From: Roseateles_E sp005503085
Lineage (GTDB): Bacteria > Pseudomonadota > Gammaproteobacteria > Burkholderiales > Burkholderiaceae_C
Reading direction: 5' to 3'
DNA length: 33,008 bases
NCBI RefSeq assembly: GCF_028462495.1
Contig: NZ_JAQOWX010000063.1
Location: 1-33,008, forward strand
The position numbers and the translations under genes are program-made. Positions 30,331 through 33,008 of this stretch are shown here, piece by piece. The notes beneath the pieces were generated by a model. That model made no database searches. It had not been told where the DNA came from and worked only from the letters and a program-made list of their open reading frames with translations. Numbering within the stretch: position 1 is the stretch's first letter; the number at the start of each line of letters is the position of its first letter.

Positions 30331-30406
30331 GCGCCCGTAGCTCAATGGATAGAGTACTGCCCTCCGAAGGCAGGGGTTGTTGGTTCGATCCCAACCGGGC
30401 GCACCA
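30331..30406 (+). tRNA. tRNA-Arg (anticodon CCG)
   Basis: A 76-base gene with encoded CCA. Acceptor GCGCCCG pairs with CGGGCGC, the anticodon stem CTGCC/GGCAG encloses loop CTCCGAA (anticodon CCG), and the T arm GTTGG/CCAAC encloses TTCGATC. A -10-like TAGAAT lies at 30315-30320. It marks the left border of the lower-GC Rhs region, a usual place for integration of foreign DNA. Confidence 0.95.
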
Positions 30407-30424
30407 TATGAATCAAAGACTTAG

Positions 30425-30452
30425 GCTGCCAAAGGTGGCCTTTCTCGTTTTC
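30425..30452 (+). terminator. Weak hairpin after tRNA-Arg
   Basis: Within 20-45 bases of the tRNA end, GCCA/TGGC and the overlapping AAAGG/CCTTT can pair, followed by CTCGTTTT. A possible tRNA terminator, but stems are short. Confidence 0.3.
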
Positions 30453-30554
30453 GGTAGGCCAAAAGTAGGCCAAACAGAGCATTACCGACCTCGCCTCGAA
30501 GAGGCCGGATCGGCGTGGCCTGGCCTAGCATCCGAACACTCGGCCTGTCTCGAC

Positions 30555-30917
30555 TTGCGTTTGTGTTGGCCGAGAGCCGGCCCACCGCGTCGTAACGGAA
30601 GTCCCGGCTGTGGCTGACGGGTGCCCCGAGGGCCGGCGCCATCGTCATGCGGCCCAGCCGCCCGCCGGGCCAGACCCACCAGTTGGTCCAGCCCGTCCCA
30701 GCTCAAGCTCGTGGTCTGGCTGCCGCTGCAGTCGTTGGCGGTGCCCCCGAGGCTGGTTACGCCTGTGCCTTCGCTGAGTTTTCTGAGATTGCCGTTGCCA
30801 TCATGGCGCAGCAGGGCCTGGGTGCTGGTGGCCCCGGCGATGCTCTGCTGCACCTGCGTGAGCTGGTGGGCCGCGTCGAACTGGTAGTCCCAGCTTGCCG
30901 TCACCGGGCTGCCGATC
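30555..30917 (-). pseudogene. Rhs repeat fragment, frameshifted and truncated
   Basis: Reading leftwards from 30917, one frame gives Rhs-type sequence (VTASWDYQFDAAHQLTQVQ, LLRHDGNGNLRKLSEGTG, LSWDGLDQLVGLA). After about 30675 the Rhs match continues in another frame (SRDFRYDAVGRLSAN), so a one-base indel in the G/C run near 30665-30680 breaks it. The YD-type repeats (FDAAHQL, YDAVGRL) are the Rhs/YD hallmark. It stops abruptly at its 5' side where the exact 58-base repeat begins, and lacks any core or toxin tip. A displaced, decayed Rhs piece downstream of the active gene. The stretch 30453-30554 holds nothing I recognise apart from two TAGGCCAAA copies. Confidence 0.75.
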
Positions 30918-31031
30918 AGTTGCTAGGCTGACTCAGGTCAAAAGCAATCAAGTCTTGATTACAAAGGACTTCNATCAGTTGCTAGGCTGACTCAGGTCAA
31001 AAGCAATCAAGTCTTGATTACAAAGGACTTC
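30915..31031. repeat. Exact 58-base direct duplication around an ambiguous base
   Basis: Bases 30915-30972 and 30974-31031 are identical over all 58 positions and are separated by a single N at 30973. This is the pattern of two contigs with an unmerged overlap, or of a collapsed repeat. Lower-GC sequence begins here. Confidence 0.9.
30973..30973. other. Ambiguous base (assembly join)
   Basis: The only N in the window. It sits exactly between the two identical 58-base copies, so gene order across it should not be trusted. Confidence 0.95.
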
Positions 31032-31069
31032 GAGACCCCTCACTCAGTCGGGAAATGGGAGATTTGACC
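30986..31069. repeat. Imperfect cassette-boundary repeat, copy A
   Basis: Begins with the near-palindrome TGACTCAGGTCA (30988-30999) and shares CAAGTCTTGAT, ACAAAGG, CTTC, then CGGGAA and GGxAGAT with copy B at 31439-31517 in the same order. It lies on the left of the small membrane-protein gene. Confidence 0.6.
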
Positions 31070-31131
31070 CTGAGCCAGTTGACCATCAGCCGAAATGTCA
31101 TCGCAGTTGCAGACGTAGTGTGAAATGCCTC

Positions 31132-31362
31132 CTATAGACGCAGCCCCAGGTGTGAAGCCAAGTACAGCCCACCAAGCACGGCGAACAATGCCGCAAAGCC
31201 GTAGCAAACCTTGCCGGACTTGAGGATCGGCAACATTTCCAGAAGCCGACGCTGGATCTCCAATGGAAAGACCAAATGGCCTCGTCCCAATTGCACAGCG
31301 TAGTAGGCCAAAACCAAGCAGACGGCGCCATGCATCCAAGCGGGGAAAAGAGTGCCATTCAT
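31132..31362 (-). CDS. Small two-helix membrane protein, possible immunity protein
   Basis: Translation from ATG 31362 gives 76 residues (MNGTLFPAWMHGAVCLVLAYY...); a TTG start at 31410 would add 16. Two hydrophobic helices are clear: AWMHGAVCLVLAYYAVQLG and YGFAALFAVLGGLYLASHLG, joined by a basic loop (EIQRRLLEMLPILKSGK). I know no family. It stands between two copies of an imperfect repeat in the Rhs region, where small orphan immunity genes typically accumulate; a membrane immunity protein against a lost toxin is therefore a guess. Confidence 0.5.
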   Translation of the reverse strand: MNGTLFPAWMHGAVCLVLAYYAVQLGRGHLVFPLEIQRRLLEMLPILKSGKVCYGFAALFAVLGGLYLASHLGLRL

Positions 31363-31438
31363 CTGAACCAATCCAGTCTTTGTGATCGAACGTTCAAGCG
31401 TTTGCAACAAGGCTGAGATCCGGCCGAACAGCTTCTGG

Positions 31439-31517
31439 TCTGACCTAGGTCAATTCAAGTCTTGATCACAAAGGGCTTCAACGCCTCTCGCTCAAGCGGG
31501 AATTGGAAGATCTGAGC
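31439..31517. repeat. Imperfect cassette-boundary repeat, copy B
   Basis: Contains the perfect 12-base palindrome TGACCTAGGTCA (31441-31452), then CAAGTCTTGAT, ACAAAGG, CTTCA and CGGGAATTGGAAGAT, aligning with copy A with a short gap. It lies immediately after the stop of the gene at 31524 in the direction of transcription. Confidence 0.6.
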
Positions 31518-31523
31518 TCGACG

Positions 31524-31727
31524 CTAGCTAGTCCCAGCTTGCTGACGCAACTCTCTGATGATCCGATTCCAATATCGCACAGCTTCGAAATGCTGCTCCC
31601 GGGTCAACCACGTCTTGTTCTTTGGATCAGCGGGATCTCCACCCAGAACGACAGGAGTTATCTCAAGCAACTCCATGCCTGGCGACCGACTCGCGCCGAA
31701 TAGACCTGGCGAATCTCTCCCAAGCAT
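31524..31727 (-). CDS. Small protein resembling a degenerate HNH toxin domain
   Basis: About 67 residues from ATG 31727, two bases after the SUKH stop; a GTG at 31733 would overlap that stop by four bases (GTGA), so translation is coupled either way. Its centre (LLEITPVVLGGDPADPKNK, then LTREQHFEAVRYWNRIIREL) aligns with the C-terminus of the adjacent Rhs toxin (VHEVHPVKFGGSPTDAANK, then LPRDVHRQQVTPWWNQLMRD): shared E, PV, GG, P, D, NK, L, R, H, V, WN and R at matching spacing with one gap. The first HNH-type His of the toxin is Leu here and the second is Thr, so it should be catalytically dead. I recall similar small proteins near SUKH genes but no defined role. Decoy immunity, or a decayed toxin tip, are both possible. 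Confidence 0.6.
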   Translation of the reverse strand: MLGRDSPGLFGASRSPGMELLEITPVVLGGDPADPKNKTWLTREQHFEAVRYWNRIIRELRQQAGTS

Positions 31728-31729
31728 AA

Positions 31730-32125
31730 TCACTTCGCTAACTGTCTGAAGAGGTCGGTGAAGCTGTCGGCGATCGGCTCCGCATATTGCAACTCCATCC
31801 CGATGAAGGGGACACGAACGATGGGCATAGCAACGCTTCGTGTGTCGAATCCATATGCCTCACCGCTACCGTTCGAACCGAACAGGAGAAGCCCGGGTGC
31901 ATATTGGTCAACTTCGTACTCTCGATTGAAGATTTCCAATTCCTCAGCCTTCCAAAGGATGAGGAAATTGTCGCCAACGAAGCCCTCTCCACCATTCCGC
32001 TCCCGAAGGAACTGCGAGTAGTCCGATGGCAGCGAATGGCCCAGCAATTCCATCGCGTCCTGCAACGCCTGGTCGGTAGCACCTGCGTTCAGCTGCCAGT
32101 CTTTGAGTTCAGTTTCCATGCTCAT
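31730..32125 (-). CDS. SMI1/KNR4 (SUKH) family immunity protein
   Basis: A 131-residue soluble protein. SUKH features: ALQDAMELLGHSLPSDYSQFLRERNGGEGFVG near the start, FLILWKAEELEIFNREYEV, LLLFGSNGSGEAYGFDTRS and IVRVPFIGMELQYAEPIADSFTDLF. SUKH proteins are the commonest immunity partners of nuclease toxins in polymorphic toxin loci. It starts 11 bases after the stop of the Rhs-HNH gene, the standard toxin-immunity order, so it very likely neutralises that toxin. Lower GC than the chromosome to its left. Confidence 0.9.
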   Translation of the reverse strand: MSMETELKDWQLNAGATDQALQDAMELLGHSLPSDYSQFLRERNGGEGFVGDNFLILWKAEELEIFNREYEVDQYAPGLLLFGSNGSGEAYGFDTRSVAMPIVRVPFIGMELQYAEPIADSFTDLFRQLAK

Positions 32126-32136
32126 CTAGTTGGTTG

Positions 32137-33008
32137 TCATGGGCCTTTAATGTCGCGCATCAGTTGGTTCCACCACGGAGTTACCTGTTGGCGATGAACG
32201 TCGCGCGGCAACACAATTTTATTGGCCGCATCTGTGGGGCTGCCACCAAATTTCACCGGGTGCACCTCGTGTACGTCGACCGACTTACCGACCAGACCTT
32301 GGTCCCGTCGTATCTTGCTGTTCGCTGCATTCGCTGCGTCGCGTGCAGCGTTGTACTCGGCACCTTCAAGAAGTCGGAATGGGCCTTGGGGTTTTGGCAC
32401 GCTTGCGGGATAGCCCGTCCAGTCCACGACTGAGAATGAACCCGGCTTTACACCCTTTGCCGCATCGACCGCATTGTCTACCTTGATCCCTACCTTGGTC
32501 GCTGTTGCGCCCCAGCCCGCAAATGGAACCATTGCAGCGCCTGACAACCCGGCATTGAGCTTATCGCCACGTCCCAGGTAAATCAGTGCATTGACACCGT
32601 CGGCGGCCTCTCCGAACAAAGGCACCAGCCCGGCAACGTCCAGAACGGTCTGGGTGCCATCGAGCAATGTCGTGCCATTGCGGCCGAACCAGTCCTTGGT
32701 TTCTCCCCAATACGGCTGCACTGCATTGCCGACCTGCCGCGCCAACAACCCCTCCGGATCCGTGAACATCACCGGATTCCCATCCGCATACGCATACGGA
32801 TTTATCCCCGCCGCCAGCCCCAGCGGATCGCGGCTGATGAACTGTCCCAGCCCGGGGTGGTAGTACCGCGCCCGATAGAACATCAGTCCTGAGGCATCGG
32901 GCTCCCGCCCGGTGTAGCCATAAGTCGGAATGCTCCCCGACGCCTGCAAGACCTGACCCCACGCATCAAAGCCCTGCGTCACCGCGCTGCCACCCGCACT
33001 CCAGACCT
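32137..33008 (-). CDS. Rhs protein C-terminus with HNH-like nuclease toxin (5' part off window)
   Basis: The frame is open to the right edge (290 codons seen), so the N-terminal bulk is missing. The Rhs-associated core is clear: GYTGREPDASGLMFYRARYYHP, GQFISRDPLGLAAGINPYAYA and NPVMFTDPEGL. A hydrophobic pre-toxin segment follows (VAGLVPLFGEAADGVNALIYLG, GAAMVPFAGWGATATKVG). The C-terminal about 60 residues hold VDVHEVHPVKFGGSPTD, ANK and RDVH, an HNH/endonuclease VII-like metal-finger pattern, then WWNQLMRDIKG. Such tips are delivered to rival cells by type VI secretion or the Rhs shell and cut DNA. The downstream SUKH gene supports a nuclease toxin. The exact HNH subfamily is not assigned. 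Confidence 0.9.
   Translation of the reverse strand, partial: VWSAGGSAVTQGFDAWGQVLQASGSIPTYGYTGREPDASGLMFYRARYYHPGLGQFISRDPLGLAAGINPYAYADGNPVMFTDPEGLLARQVGNAVQPYWGETKDWFGRNGTTLLDGTQTVLDVAGLVPLFGEAADGVNALIYLGRGDKLNAGLSGAAMVPFAGWGATATKVGIKVDNAVDAAKGVKPGSFSVVDWTGYPASVPKPQGPFRLLEGAEYNAARDAANAANSKIRRDQGLVGKSVDVHEVHPVKFGGSPTDAANKIVLPRDVHRQQVTPWWNQLMRDIKGP

Noticed and set aside
31040..31358. Two further minus-strand frames over the small membrane-protein gene
   Set aside because: They overlap the frame with two clear membrane helices and lack any coherent pattern.
30986..31517. Integron attC sites or CRISPR repeats
   Set aside because: Only two diverged long copies are present, without attC core sites or regular short spacers; no array of any kind was seen in the window.

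Overview
The window (33,008 bases, one ambiguous base at 30973) reads as chromosomal DNA of a high-GC Gram-negative betaproteobacterium, most likely Burkholderiales. This is inferred from the roughly 70% GC coding regions, a trimeric-porin gene with a C-terminal Phe, a cytochrome c5, and an ilvE/zinc-finger-protein pair. No taxonomic search could be run.

Region 1 (1-20256) is dominated by a catabolic regulon. A GntR/FCD repressor (left edge, partial) faces a VOC protein. About 6 kb on, a D-2-hydroxyacid dehydrogenase faces a nine-gene operon: FAH-fold hydrolase, taurine/nitrate-type ABC importer, complete-triad extradiol VOC dioxygenase, arylformamidase-like alpha/beta hydrolase, DapA-like lyase, RidA deaminase and RutE-like reductase. 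Next come a divergent AsnC/Lrp regulator and kynureninase, then a porin, an LVIVD beta-propeller protein with a translationally coupled cytochrome c, and an orphan branched-chain-type binding protein. The palindrome ATGTATACAT, or a one-base variant, sits in front of the VOC gene, the FAH operon and kynureninase, tying them into one probable regulon. The gene set suggests uptake and breakdown of an amino-aromatic or N-heteroaromatic compound. The substrate is not determined, and the enzyme combination matches no pathway I can name in full. A signalling block (1380-5883: NTF2-like protein, coiled-coil protein, GAF-GAF-GGDEF-EAL protein, stand-alone GAF protein) interrupts the regulon.

Region 2 (20294-24726) holds a lipid module (eptA-like phosphoethanolamine transferase coupled to a PAP2 phosphatase, divergent from dgkA), then a small membrane protein, ilvE and a CHCC zinc-finger protein.

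Region 3 (24770-30406) holds an ECF sigma/anti-sigma pair and a DUF3455 lipoprotein that share the promoter TGCATCC-N16-CGTAAGA, an NTF2-like protein, a YheT-type hydrolase, a conserved unknown, an amino-acid-type binding protein, a membrane-anchored cytochrome c5 with a clear terminator, and tRNA-Arg(CCG).

Region 4 (30407-33008), directly after the tRNA, drops visibly in GC (52% in 31621-31680 against 70% in 15061-15120) and is an Rhs polymorphic-toxin locus read leftwards. An Rhs core with an HNH-like C-terminal toxin enters from the right edge. It is followed by a SUKH (SMI1/KNR4) immunity gene, a coupled 60-70-residue protein that looks like a degenerate copy of the toxin's own HNH domain, a small membrane protein flanked by imperfect repeats, and a broken Rhs fragment. 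The assembly is joined by a single N inside an exact 58-base duplication there, so cassettes may be missing.
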